DNA of 64,000 nt. Source: Actinomycetes bacterium. Lineage in GTDB: Bacteria > Actinomycetota > Acidimicrobiia > Acidimicrobiales > Acidimicrobiaceae. Positions 27,602 through 36,633 of this stretch are shown one piece after another. How positions within the stretch are numbered: the stretch's first letter is position 1; every line of letters starts with the position of its first letter. The stretch spans positions 1-64,000 of the forward strand of contig JAJZBG010000002.1 of assembly GCA_021799035.1 (NCBI GenBank), given 5' to 3'. The position numbers were made by a program, and so were the translations under genes. The notes beneath the pieces were generated by a model. It ran no database searches, had not been told where the DNA came from, and saw nothing but the letters and a program-made list of their open reading frames with translations.

Positions 27602-28405
27602 ATGGTGAAGAGTCAGAGCAGATTCAAGCGAAGGACCCGCTCGTCAGAGATGAGCCTGATTGAGCACCTTGCCGAACTCAGACGACGTCTAATCGTTATT
27701 TTGGCAACGGTGCTTCTGGCGTCAATTATCGCTTATCTGCTTTACAACCGGATATTGGATTTCTTCCTCACCCCTTATTGCACGATCGTCGGAAGCAACC
27801 ACTGCTCGCTATACGTTACCGGGCCGCTTGACGGCTTCGCTTTGAGGCTGAAGATATCAATATTTGGGGGCATTGCCCTTGCTCTGCCGGTGATCTTATG
27901 GGAGCTGTGGAGGTTTATCACACCGGGGTTGAGAAGGAACGAAAAGCGGTACGCAATACCTTTCGTGACGGCATCGCTGGTTCTATTTGCCTTTGGAGCA
28001 TATGTAGCGTACCTGACGTTTCCCCATGCACTGAGGTTTCTTTCGGGCGCAGCAGGACCGCATCTGACTCAGATTTACAGCCCCTCGAGTTACCTGAACC
28101 TGATAATTCTCTTGATGGTTGCATTCGGCGTGGCCTTCGAATTTCCAGTGTTGCTGGTTTCTCTGGAGCTTGCCGGCGTTGTGAGCCCCAAGCGCTTGAG
28201 CGATTTTAGGCGCTGGGCGATTGTCATAATTTTTGCGGCCGACGCGGTTTTCATCCCTTCGTCGGATCCGTTCTCGTTATTCGCGATGGCATTGCCGATG
28301 GTGGCATTCTACGAGATTGCCATTTTGATCGGAAGGCTGATCGTTCGATCGAAGAATAAGAACCAGGCTGCTGTATCTGCCAATGAGGCTGCCCAAGCCA
28401 CTTAG
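27602..28405 (+). CDS. tatC: Sec-independent translocase subunit TatC
   Basis: A 267-residue polytopic protein with six predicted transmembrane helices, the receptor for twin-arginine signal peptides. The conserved entry MSLIEHLAELRRRLI, the SPSSYLN loop and the FEFPVLL segment are present. It begins four bases after tatB. The order pafA-tat-helY is kept in mycobacteria. Confidence 0.95.
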   Translation: MVKSQSRFKRRTRSSEMSLIEHLAELRRRLIVILATVLLASIIAYLLYNRILDFFLTPYCTIVGSNHCSLYVTGPLDGFALRLKISIFGGIALALPVILWELWRFITPGLRRNEKRYAIPFVTASLVLFAFGAYVAYLTFPHALRFLSGAAGPHLTQIYSPSSYLNLIILLMVAFGVAFEFPVLLVSLELAGVVSPKRLSDFRRWAIVIIFAADAVFIPSSDPFSLFAMALPMVAFYEIAILIGRLIVRSKNKNQAAVSANEAAQAT

Positions 28406-28496
28406 GTGAGATTCGATTCTCCCGCTGAATGCACCAGGTAAGCAGTGAGGGGATTCCAGATATTAGTATGATCTCAACGACTACAAGTGGAAAATC

Positions 28497-31205
28497 ATGT
28501 CAGTCCAGAAAGACTTTGTCAGGCGAATCGGTTTTGAACTTGACGAGTTTCAAAACAGGGCAATTGCCGCGCTAGACCATGGAAAGTCGGTTCTGGTGGC
28601 GGCTCCGACCGGATCCGGCAAAACTGTGGTTGCCCGCTACGCCATTGAGAAGGCTCTCAGTTCGAATCTTAGGACGTTCTACACAACTCCTCTGAAAGCG
28701 CTTTCAAACCAGAAGTATCTAGAGTTCTCCGAGCTTTATGGAAGCGAGAATGTTGGTCTTCTCACTGGAGACAATGTCATCAGGCCAGATGCAAGGGTAG
28801 TTGTGATGACCACTGAGGTTTTGAGGAACATGGTTTATTCATCCTCATCCGATCTTTCGTCCCTTGCGTATGTGGTGCTTGACGAGGTGCATTACCTCCA
28901 AAACCCTTACCGCGGAGCGGTTTGGGAAGAAGTCATCATACATCTTCCTCTTGAGGTCGACCTGGTATGTCTCTCTGCAACTGTATCCAACGCCGAAGAG
29001 TTTGCCGAGTGGATCGGCACCGTGAGGGGTGCCACCGAAGCCATAATCGAGGAAAAGCGGCCCGTTGAACTGCGTCACTTCTACCTTATTGGCGAGCGTA
29101 GGTCCGAGTCGCTACTGATGATCCCAACCGAAGTCAACGGACGGGTGAATCCAGAGGGCTCAAGGTTTGACGGCCCTGCCATTGGAGATTTTGTTCGGAG
29201 GCCGAGGCGAAAGAGCCGCTTCTCAACACCCCGGCGAGTAGATGTGGTCGACCAGTTTAGAGAGTGGGGCTTGCTTCCGGCAATTTACTTTATATTTTCC
29301 AGGAATGGCTGCGACGAGGCTGTAAGGCAGTGCCTTTACGAAGGGGTGCGACTTACTACACCTACCGAAAGGTCGATGATTCGGGAGATAGCAGAGTCCA
29401 AAGTCCAGTCCCTGAGCGACGAGGACCTCAGGGCATTGGGCTACACAGAATGGTTGGAGGCTCTTGAGTCGGGGATAGCCTCACATCATGCTGGCATGGT
29501 TCCGCCGTTCAAGGAGATCGTCGAGGCATGCTTTGAGCGGTCACTGGCAAAGATAGTGTTTGCTACAGAGACTCTTTCACTCGGAATAAATATGCCAGCC
29601 AAATCGGTCGTGATAGAAAAGCTCACAAAGTTCAATGGTGACCGCCATGAACCCCTGTCACCCGGGGAATATACCCAGCTAGCTGGTAGAGCAGGGAGAA
29701 GGGGTATTGATGACGTAGGCTACTGTGCAGTTCTCTGGGCTCCCATGATTAGCTTCTCCCAAGTGGCTTCTTTGGCCACAAATCGCTCTTACCCGCTTAC
29801 GTCGTCCTTCAGACCCACTTACAACATGGCAGCAAATCTTGTCGAAGGGTTCTCGCCGGAGTCCGCACACCATCTATTGAACCTGTCGTTTGCCCAATAT
29901 CGTTCCGATGCTGAGATTGTGCATCTAGAAGCGGAACTTTCCAAGCTCCATAATCAGCAGTCGTTGCTTCAACAGAAGGCAAGCTGTGAGTTGGGCAGTA
30001 TCTCCCACTACCTTGATCTCGGGAAAGCAATCCGGTTAGGCGCTTCACCGAAAGCTCCGGTTGCGAAGAGATCAGGAGCTCCCAAGGAAGTCATGGCCAC
30101 GCTGGAGCAGCTGAGTCCAGGCGACATCCTTGCACTCGAGTCCGAAGATCCAGAGCAGATGACTAGGGTGGCGGTGGCTTGGACCTCTCGCCGGAAGAAT
30201 GGCCGCATAGCCGTCGGCCTCGTGGATACCATGGGCATGCGCCACAGCTTCTCTGGACACGATTTCGGTTATCCTCCCGAATCGGTTGGACGCATTCCGA
30301 TCAAGGCTCCGTTCGACCCACATTCGCAAGAATTCACCGAGTACCTGGCGAAATCTCTAAAGGAGTTCAGCTCTACTGATCTTGGCATGTCAGAGCCTTT
30401 GATTGCAACTGCTCCCTCTAGAGCTTCACTTCGTGAGGTTACGGTGAAAAGACGGGAACTGGAGCTTCTGAAACGTAGCCTCGCCAGATGTCCGGATTTC
30501 CGTGACCACGTCATTGCGCAAAGGCAGCTGACCCGTCTCGAAGATCAGATTTCACGGCTGAAGACCCGGATCAAATCGAGCTCTGAGTCCTTGGCTAGGC
30601 AATTCGACAGAGTTCTTGCGATTCTTAGAGGCCGGGGAATGCTGGAAGATTGGCGGCTCACGGCATCTGGCAGGAGACTGGCAAGGCTGTATCACGAAAG
30701 TGATCTGCTGGTTATTCTGGCTCTCGAACACGGAATCTTCGACGGACTCTCAGTCCCGGAATTTGCGGCGCTGCTGTCTGTGTTCACATACGAATCTAGG
30801 GGGCCGGCCAGATATGCGCCTGAGTTTCCAGACCAGAAGACTGCAAAGCTTTATTCGAAAATAGTTCAGCTATGGGGGGACCTTGTGGCAGAGGAAGCCG
30901 CAATGAGTATTCCTCTGACCAGAGAGACTGACCCTGGATTTATGGAAATGGCGTATCGATGGGCGCAAGGGAGGGAGCTGGCGCAGGTCATGGCGCTCAA
31001 TGTGATGTCCGCAGGTGATTTCGTGCGCAACATCAAGCAACTCATTGACTTGGCTCGCCAGTTCGTGGCTCTTGATTTGGACCCGTCGATTGTTGGGGTA
31101 GCCAATGGAGTGGTGGACGCGACACTGAGGGGAGTGGTGCTGGCTTCTTCGGTGGTCGGTATCGATCTTGAACCTGACGCCGACTACGAGAGAGATACCG
31201 AATGA
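28497..31205 (+). CDS. helY: Ski2-like superfamily 2 RNA helicase HelY
   Basis: A 902-residue ATP-dependent helicase related to yeast Ski2/Mtr4. Walker A APTGSGKT ends at Thr43, the DEVH box is Asp129-His132, and later motifs include SATVSN, ATETLSLGINMP and QLAGRAGRRG. A long C-terminal part with coiled-coil stretches follows. It probably unwinds RNA, perhaps feeding a nuclease; its role in actinobacteria is not well known. The ATG has GTGGAAAA upstream. A TATGAT element lies at 28467-28472. It follows tatC as in mycobacteria. Confidence 0.92.
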   Translation: MSVQKDFVRRIGFELDEFQNRAIAALDHGKSVLVAAPTGSGKTVVARYAIEKALSSNLRTFYTTPLKALSNQKYLEFSELYGSENVGLLTGDNVIRPDARVVVMTTEVLRNMVYSSSSDLSSLAYVVLDEVHYLQNPYRGAVWEEVIIHLPLEVDLVCLSATVSNAEEFAEWIGTVRGATEAIIEEKRPVELRHFYLIGERRSESLLMIPTEVNGRVNPEGSRFDGPAIGDFVRRPRRKSRFSTPRRVDVVDQFREWGLLPAIYFIFSRNGCDEAVRQCLYEGVRLTTPTERSMIREIAESKVQSLSDEDLRALGYTEWLEALESGIASHHAGMVPPFKEIVEACFERSLAKIVFATETLSLGINMPAKSVVIEKLTKFNGDRHEPLSPGEYTQLAGRAGRRGIDDVGYCAVLWAPMISFSQVASLATNRSYPLTSSFRPTYNMAANLVEGFSPESAHHLLNLSFAQYRSDAEIVHLEAELSKLHNQQSLLQQKASCELGSISHYLDLGKAIRLGASPKAPVAKRSGAPKEVMATLEQLSPGDILALESEDPEQMTRVAVAWTSRRKNGRIAVGLVDTMGMRHSFSGHDFGYPPESVGRIPIKAPFDPHSQEFTEYLAKSLKEFSSTDLGMSEPLIATAPSRASLREVTVKRRELELLKRSLARCPDFRDHVIAQRQLTRLEDQISRLKTRIKSSSESLARQFDRVLAILRGRGMLEDWRLTASGRRLARLYHESDLLVILALEHGIFDGLSVPEFAALLSVFTYESRGPARYAPEFPDQKTAKLYSKIVQLWGDLVAEEAAMSIPLTRETDPGFMEMAYRWAQGRELAQVMALNVMSAGDFVRNIKQLIDLARQFVALDLDPSIVGVANGVVDATLRGVVLASSVVGIDLEPDADYERDTE

Positions 31206-31281
31206 GCCATTGTTTTCATCAGATTCTGGCAGATTGCAGAAACGCATATGAGAAAGTGAGATAATTTCCAGCTAACCGGCT

Positions 31282-32931
31282 ATGCCGTTCCCAAGTTGGC
31301 CTATGATTTGGGGCGTTATGTGGAAATATGCACCGGAAGTCTTCTCGGAAGACGAGCGCCGTATCCTGTCGAGATACTTTACAAATCTGGATAAGCCAGT
31401 CTTTGCCCTTGTGAACCTGCCGGAGGTAGTCAAGGGTGCTCTGTTCGCGCGATACAGCAGATCGGCGAAGTCCTTGCGACGCCTTTTCCTGGATGAGTTT
31501 TTTGAAGATGGGAAGCTTTCCGAAGGCAGTGCTGTAACAGCAGGGGTAACTCGGGCAGAGGCCCTTTACGAAAAGATGCTGGCAGACTACGGGGACGATT
31601 CCGTGGCCCAGCTTGGCGGTGTCCACCTTGCATGCGAGCAGGCATCGAACATCCTCACGAAGGTGCTTGAGCGCGGTCGCCTTATGGCATATCTAGAGCA
31701 GTCGACGAGATACGTGCCCTATGACAAACCTCTCGCGAATGGGAGGTACAAATACCTAGTACCCGAGGAAATAGGCCTCGCTGGGCTCGAGCAGGCATAT
31801 CGCGAGCACATGGACTCCCTCTTTGCGGAATATATCGCGCTCTTTGGGGATGTTCAGGCCAGGCTTCTGGAAACTGTGGAAAAAGATCCAAATGACTCTG
31901 ACTTCGTGTACAGGTCATCTGTTCGTGCGGTGGCTCTTGACGGTGTGCGGGGAATCTTGCCGGCATCTGCTCTCTCAAATGTTGGAATCTTTGGCTCGGC
32001 CCAGGCTTACGAAGCGCTGATACTGAGAATGAGAGCTTCCAACCTCGCAGAGGTCCGCGACTATGCCGAGCTTATCAAGGTCGAGCTGGACAAGGTGATA
32101 CCAGCTTTTCTAACAAGGCTTGATCGGCCCGACAGGGGAGGGGTGTGGGTTAGGTACCTCCAGGAACGCAACAAACCCCTAAGGGCAGTTGTGAAGGAGC
32201 TTCCAACTCAGTTCGAGGAAAGCCCGAGAGATGATGTGTCCGTGAGGCTGATCCGCTTTGACGCGGACGGTGAGAGGCGAATTGCAGCAGCTGTGATCTT
32301 TTCACAGTCGAGCTGCACCATGAGCGGCGCATATGAGGCGGCTAACTCGCTTACAGCGGAAGACCTCGCAAAGGTCATCAAGGGCTACGTGGGTGAACGC
32401 GAAAATAGGCGCCATAAGCCTGGCAGAGCTTTTGAGGAAACAAGTTATCTCTTTGAGATCGAGTGTGATTATGGAGCATTCAGGGATCTGCAGCGTCACA
32501 GGATGTTGAGCATAGATTGGCAGGTTCTGGGGACGTCACTAGGCTATGCAGTTCCAGAGATCATTGAGGACTTCGGGTTCACCGCAAGATATACCGCTGT
32601 GATGGAGAGTGCTGAAAAGTTCCATGGCGAGTTGATGAAGCTGTGCACTTCAGCAGTGAGCGCCTATGCCGTGCCGATGGCATTCCGGGTTCGGTTCAGT
32701 TTGAATCTTAATGCCAGGGAGGCCCTCCACCTCATAGAACTCCGCTCATCACCTCAGGGTCACACTTCTTATAGAAGGGTTGCGCAAGAGATGTACAATT
32801 GCATCCGAAATGTTGCGCACCACAGCAACGTCGCTTACGCGATGAAGTTTGTCGACATGGGCAATTACCGTCTCGGGCGACTTTCCTCTTTGCGAGAGGA
32901 AGAGAGAAAGAATCAGGGAATTTCCAGATAA
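31282..32931 (+). CDS. tandem ThyX-like (FAD-dependent thymidylate synthase-related) protein
   Basis: The 549-residue protein looks like two ThyX-type domains in one chain. ThyX has the signature RHRxxSxNExSxRY. The first half has R131-G-R133 then A136, L138, E139, S141, R143-Y144, so it keeps the ExSxRY end but lacks the His, Ser and Asn. The second half has R405-H406-R407 and Ser410 but lacks the rest. Classical ThyX is about 230 residues. Long double-length ThyX-like proteins are known in other phyla. Whether this one makes dTMP is open. The start at ATG 31282 has no ribosome site; ATG 31318 is an alternative. Confidence 0.75.
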   Translation: MPFPSWPMIWGVMWKYAPEVFSEDERRILSRYFTNLDKPVFALVNLPEVVKGALFARYSRSAKSLRRLFLDEFFEDGKLSEGSAVTAGVTRAEALYEKMLADYGDDSVAQLGGVHLACEQASNILTKVLERGRLMAYLEQSTRYVPYDKPLANGRYKYLVPEEIGLAGLEQAYREHMDSLFAEYIALFGDVQARLLETVEKDPNDSDFVYRSSVRAVALDGVRGILPASALSNVGIFGSAQAYEALILRMRASNLAEVRDYAELIKVELDKVIPAFLTRLDRPDRGGVWVRYLQERNKPLRAVVKELPTQFEESPRDDVSVRLIRFDADGERRIAAAVIFSQSSCTMSGAYEAANSLTAEDLAKVIKGYVGERENRRHKPGRAFEETSYLFEIECDYGAFRDLQRHRMLSIDWQVLGTSLGYAVPEIIEDFGFTARYTAVMESAEKFHGELMKLCTSAVSAYAVPMAFRVRFSLNLNAREALHLIELRSSPQGHTSYRRVAQEMYNCIRNVAHHSNVAYAMKFVDMGNYRLGRLSSLREEERKNQGISR

Positions 32932-33069
32932 TCTTGAAGAGTTTTCTTTCATTTGCGGAAATACTTTTCGATGTCTTTTGTGTTTTATAAGTGAACTTGG
33001 GCAAAAGGGCAGTGATAGTCACTGCGGACGGGTACAATCCCGCGCCAAAGTACAATTTTTAGGATTGAT

Positions 33070-33642
33070 ATGGCAGACCATTTGGATGACAATTTTGAAG
33101 ATGAAGATGAGTCATTTGAGCAAGACGACTCGTTGGAGGATGATTCTCTCGACGAAGAGCCTTCATTCGAAGATGACTTGGATGAAGACGCCGACGACGA
33201 CTCAGAACTCGAGTTCGAGGAGTTTCCAGGTGAGGACTTCGTAGAAGACATCGATGAGGAATTCGATGACGAGGATATCCTCGCTGACGATCTCGAGGAG
33301 AATGACGAGATCGATGAGATACTTGAGGCAGGTCCGATAAGCGAGCCTAAGCCGATACCCACCCGTAGCGACGAGGACGAGGACGAGGACGAGGATGAAG
33401 AAGACGAGGACGACATTGAGGCAAGTCTCGATGACATTCTCAAGGAGCGGCTCGTAGTACTCGACGAAGAAGAGGAAGAGGAAGAAGACGAGGAGTACGA
33501 GGATTCCGACTATCGAAGCGATATCGCTCTGAGAGTGTTGCCCAAACAGCCTGACGAGTTCGTGTGCCAGAGCTGCTTCCTGGTAAAGAATCGAAGCCAG
33601 CTTGCAGATAAGGACAAGATGTTCTGCAGGGACTGTATTTGA
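33070..33642 (+). CDS. highly acidic DUF4193-type zinc-ribbon protein
   Basis: A 190-residue protein. Residues 1 to about 150 are overwhelmingly Asp and Glu. The C-terminal 40 residues match the actinobacterial DUF4193 ending, with a Cys4 knuckle: Cys166 and Cys169 in CQSC, then FLVKNRSQLAD, and Cys186 and Cys189. This can bind one zinc ion. Usual family members are near 100 residues, so the acidic part is expanded. Function is unknown in the family; the knuckle resembles those of RNA polymerase-binding or RNA-binding proteins, but that is inference. Confidence 0.82.
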   Translation: MADHLDDNFEDEDESFEQDDSLEDDSLDEEPSFEDDLDEDADDDSELEFEEFPGEDFVEDIDEEFDDEDILADDLEENDEIDEILEAGPISEPKPIPTRSDEDEDEDEDEEDEDDIEASLDDILKERLVVLDEEEEEEEDEEYEDSDYRSDIALRVLPKQPDEFVCQSCFLVKNRSQLADKDKMFCRDCI

Positions 33643-33684
33643 TTTGTTGGATGCATTTTTAGGGTTTCCAAGGTAGGGAGAATC

Positions 33685-34221
33685 GTGTCTAAGCCAACGT
33701 TGACTGAGGTGCTTGAGTCTGGCGTGTTCGCAATTGCTGGCGCTCTCGCAGAGTTGCAGGATTCCTTTCCGAAGTTAGTCGAAAAGGGCAGGTCCAATCT
33801 TGAGCCGAAACTCGGAATGGCTAAGTTCGTGGGTCAGTTTGCAGTGTCGCGACTTGAGAATGAAGTTCATAAAAGGACTGATTCAGCTGTGGATCAGATC
33901 TCCGAGCTCTTGTCGCTAGTTTTCGGTACACGGGAAACACAGCAGCAGCCAGATACGAGTAACTCAGAAGCTGACTCCGTAACAGAGAATGCATCTGAGG
34001 CCCCTGTAGCGGCTAGGTCGAATGGATTTGGCGGAGTAGGGAATCCAGATGCAGACGCGTTGCCAATCTCTGGGTATAGGACCCTATCTGCCCAGCAGAT
34101 CATCGCAAGGCTTGACTCTCTAAACTCCAGGGAACTGGATCAGATCGAGCAATACGAGTCCCGTCACCGCAATCGGGCAAGCATCTTGCGAAGTATTGCT
34201 GCAAAGCGTGACAGAAGTTGA
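33685..34221 (+). CDS. helical protein with conserved actinobacterial C-terminal motif
   Basis: A 178-residue protein in three parts: an N-terminal helical region (1-85), a polar linker rich in Ser, Glu and Ala (86-120), and a C-terminal helix pair beginning LPISGYRTLSAQQIIARLDS and containing YESRHRNRASIL. The C-terminal pattern recurs in small actinobacterial proteins, some called lipid-droplet-associated; the role is uncertain. The start is GTG with GGGAG upstream. The stop overlaps the next gene start (TTGA). Confidence 0.7.
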   Translation: MSKPTLTEVLESGVFAIAGALAELQDSFPKLVEKGRSNLEPKLGMAKFVGQFAVSRLENEVHKRTDSAVDQISELLSLVFGTRETQQQPDTSNSEADSVTENASEAPVAARSNGFGGVGNPDADALPISGYRTLSAQQIIARLDSLNSRELDQIEQYESRHRNRASILRSIAAKRDRS

Positions 34222-34703
34222 TCGAGCGGGAACCAGTAATAAGGCTTGAACCTTTTCTGCACGATAACTCTGAGGAGTTGGAGGAGTTCCTCGAGGAGAT
34301 AAGCGGGGAGCTCGCGCTTCGAAGAGGCGGCACTCAGCTCCTTGGGGAGCTTGGAACGCCTGACAAGTTGGCACAAAAGATCTCTGAAGAAGATGAGGAC
34401 TCTTTTGCGCTGACAGTGACCATCAACTCAGTTCTTAGCGGAGTAATTTGGGCCAAGATCGTTGCCAATGAGTTCGGAGATCGAGTCTGTAATGTGCCCG
34501 TCTTTGCCGTTTTGAAGGATGCGAGGAGATGTGGGGTCGGAACGAAGCTTTTCGAGGCACTTGAGCGATGGGTTGATTCCCGTTCAGTTGTTACCATCGA
34601 ATTTACGGCCTTACCGGGCGACAGGCATACCAAGAATTTCTGCGAGTCGAACGGACTGGTGGCACGTTCTTTGAAGATGTACAAAGCGATCGAAAGCTAC
34701 TAG
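34218..34703 (+). CDS. GNAT-family N-acetyltransferase
   Basis: A 161-residue protein with the acetyl-CoA-binding loop RRCGVGTKLFEALERW and the preceding beta strand VPVFAVLKDA, as in GNAT enzymes. The final part (FCESNGLVARSLKMYKAI) is the usual C-terminal strand-helix. The acceptor may be a small molecule or a protein. The TTG start overlaps the stop of the preceding gene, suggesting coupled translation. Confidence 0.8.
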   Translation: MIEREPVIRLEPFLHDNSEELEEFLEEISGELALRRGGTQLLGELGTPDKLAQKISEEDEDSFALTVTINSVLSGVIWAKIVANEFGDRVCNVPVFAVLKDARRCGVGTKLFEALERWVDSRSVVTIEFTALPGDRHTKNFCESNGLVARSLKMYKAIESY

Positions 34704-34809
34704 CACTTTCATCAGGGCAAACCCTTTATTTCTAGCCCACAGGCACGCTCTCTGCCATTTGTCCGAGTTCTAGCCCGTGTCGGTTGGCCAATCCCACTCT
34801 TAGTTGTAG

Positions 34810-36402
34810 CTAGTCGCCGTTTCCGGCAATTTCTGCTTGATCGATGGCTCCGCCTTCTGCTGTTGCTGGCTCCGCGGCCTGGGTTATCTCCGGCGTGGCT
34901 TGCCCAGAATGCTCCTCATGGCTGGCATCTGGCTCCTCGGCTGTTGCTGGCTCCGCGGCCTGGGTTATCTCCGGCGTGGCTTGCCCAGAATGCTCCTCAT
35001 GGCTGGCATCTGGCTCCTCGGCTGTTGCTGGCTCCGCGGCCTGGGTTATCTCCGGCGTGGCTTGCCCAGAATGCTCCTCATGGCTGGCATCTGGCTCTTG
35101 GCCCGTTTCGTTCTCTGAGATTGCTGGTGTTGCCTGAGGTGCAATCTTCTTTCTCGGTCTGGGTGGAGGCGGAATAGCGATTCCAAGAAGTTGAGCGAGC
35201 GCAGGTATGCGTCCAGAACTCTCCTTTGCCAGCTCGACGAGTTCGGTCGGAGCATTCTCGGGAAGTCCCCCAGGAGTGACTTGTCTCCTTATGGGAGATT
35301 GTGACAAGGCATCAAGAAGCGCTGCCCACCGATCTGGCGGTGTATCTGGACTTAGCATATCGTTGGCCGCATTGGTGAGCTCTTCGAGAAGGTCTGAAGG
35401 GAGTTTGGCGATAGGTTCTGGCGGTCGCGATGAAAGCCGAACTGCTCTGATAACTCGCTTTGCGGTGAGGTTATCTCTGATTTCTGCGAGCCAAGCTGAA
35501 TGCAGCGTGGATGCTCGCTGCTCGGTTAGCTCCTTGAGTTTATCGAGCATTTCTCTCGTCTTGTCATCATGGCGTATCTGGTCTGCCGCGCTTATAACTG
35601 ACCGGAGATCCCTCAATGAAGCTTCATTCGCGATTTCGATAGCGACTTCAGCCCTATCTTTCCATGTGGCGAGCTTGAGGATCGGTAGCATTGGCTCTGC
35701 AATGGCAAGTACGGCAGTTTCTGGAATGGTCGGCTTCCCTTCTGCAATTGCCTTTTCGTTCTGGCTTGCGAGCGCCTGGCGCACTGCAGGAAGTCCACCC
35801 TTCAGAAGCTGCTCTGCGATTGGCAGATGCTCGGGAGCTATTTCCTGGAGCACCTGTGACCTGTAAGTGTTTCTAGGCGTCAGCTTCTTGAATCTTGGTG
35901 CGGGTGATTTAGGAGCTGGGCTGGGCTGTGCTGGTCTCTCTGTCCGCCGCCTCTGGACTCGCTCCGCCCCGGCGGCAGTTTCAACGCGCCCCCGTCTCCC
36001 TTCCGCAAGTTGCTCTGTCCCTCTTCGACGCCGAGCACGATCTCCGCCATTTTGGTCAACGGAAGGTTGCCTGCGCGAAGTCCTCGGGGAACGGCGATCT
36101 GCTTCACCGCGCGCCCGTTCTCTGCCGGAGACGGTTCTGGTTACGTATGAAACAGGCTCCTTGCTCGACAACTCAATCAGGTTGGATTGCGTCTGCTTTG
36201 TCTTCGGAGGATAGACCGATTCCACATAAATACCGTCGATCTCGAAGACGACCTCTGCTCGGACTACATCGCCAATCTTTGCGCCATCGTAGAGTATTGA
36301 ACTGTCAAGAGTGCCTCTGGGCTCTTTCGCGCCGGCCGCCCTCCAAGTCCAGAGTCCGTCTGGTCTTTGACTCGTCAATTCAACTTCTAAACGCGAAGAC
36401 AT
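34810..36402 (-). CDS. repeat-bearing protein of unknown function
   Basis: A 530-residue protein with four regions. Residues 1-90 are beta-rich (LEVELTSQRPDGLWTWRAAGA and VVRAEVVFEIDGI), suggesting an OB-like domain. Residues 95-170 are rich in Arg and Pro and look disordered. Residues 170-410 are helical, with stretches such as EVAIEIANEASLRDLRSVI. The C-terminal 100 residues contain three copies of a 27-residue acidic repeat with DASHEEHSG and QATPEITQ. I do not recognise the family. It may bind RNA or a nucleic-acid complex through its first two regions; this is inference. Confidence 0.7.
   Translation of the reverse strand: MSSRLEVELTSQRPDGLWTWRAAGAKEPRGTLDSSILYDGAKIGDVVRAEVVFEIDGIYVESVYPPKTKQTQSNLIELSSKEPVSYVTRTVSGRERARGEADRRSPRTSRRQPSVDQNGGDRARRRRGTEQLAEGRRGRVETAAGAERVQRRRTERPAQPSPAPKSPAPRFKKLTPRNTYRSQVLQEIAPEHLPIAEQLLKGGLPAVRQALASQNEKAIAEGKPTIPETAVLAIAEPMLPILKLATWKDRAEVAIEIANEASLRDLRSVISAADQIRHDDKTREMLDKLKELTEQRASTLHSAWLAEIRDNLTAKRVIRAVRLSSRPPEPIAKLPSDLLEELTNAANDMLSPDTPPDRWAALLDALSQSPIRRQVTPGGLPENAPTELVELAKESSGRIPALAQLLGIAIPPPPRPRKKIAPQATPAISENETGQEPDASHEEHSGQATPEITQAAEPATAEEPDASHEEHSGQATPEITQAAEPATAEEPDASHEEHSGQATPEITQAAEPATAEGGAIDQAEIAGNGD
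34859..35098. repeat. three near-identical 81-bp tandem repeats
   Basis: The unit starts at 34859, 34940 and 35021. The first two copies and most of the third are identical at the base level, and the third diverges at its last bases. The period is 81 bp, equal to 27 codons, so the copies keep the frame of the minus-strand gene. The near identity points to recent expansion and likely length variation between strains. Confidence 0.95.
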
Positions 36403-36543
36403 CTACTCTCCATGCATTATCAGGGATGTTCTCTTCTTGGTCGTGCAATCGACTACATTGCTGAGACTCTCAAGAATGAGGCACCGATCACCTCAGCGAT
36501 CCATCAATCCTAGTTATCAACGTGACTTAAGTTTAAATTCGCT

Positions 36544-36590
36544 TTAGTCAGACTTAGTCAACATAGACGGTCAAACAGCCTTTCTATGTT
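36544..36590. promoter_or_regulatory. direct and inverted repeats upstream of nfo
   Basis: TTAGTCA occurs twice with a 10-base period (36544-36550 and 36554-36560). Next to it AACATAG/CTATGTT form a 7-bp inverted repeat (36560-36566 and 36584-36590). Both lie in the 230-base spacer between divergent genes, 44 bases or more before the nfo start, where an activator or repressor could bind. Confidence 0.4.
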
Positions 36591-36633
36591 GTTCGCGGAT
36601 CCGTTCCGAAAAAAATCGGCTTAGAGGTCTCGG

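Noticed and set aside
32985-33443. 152-codon poly-Ser frame on the minus strand
   Set aside because: It is the complement of Asp/Glu codons in the DUF4193 gene, whose Cys4 ending is recognisable.
34859-35098. Regular repeats suggestive of a CRISPR array
   Set aside because: The units are directly joined with no variable spacers, have an 81-base period in frame with a gene, and there are no cas genes.
35207-35866. 219-codon open frame on the plus strand
   Set aside because: Antisense to the 530-residue minus-strand protein, Ser-rich with no domain and no ribosome site. The minus-strand gene has the repeat phase and domain layout of a real protein.
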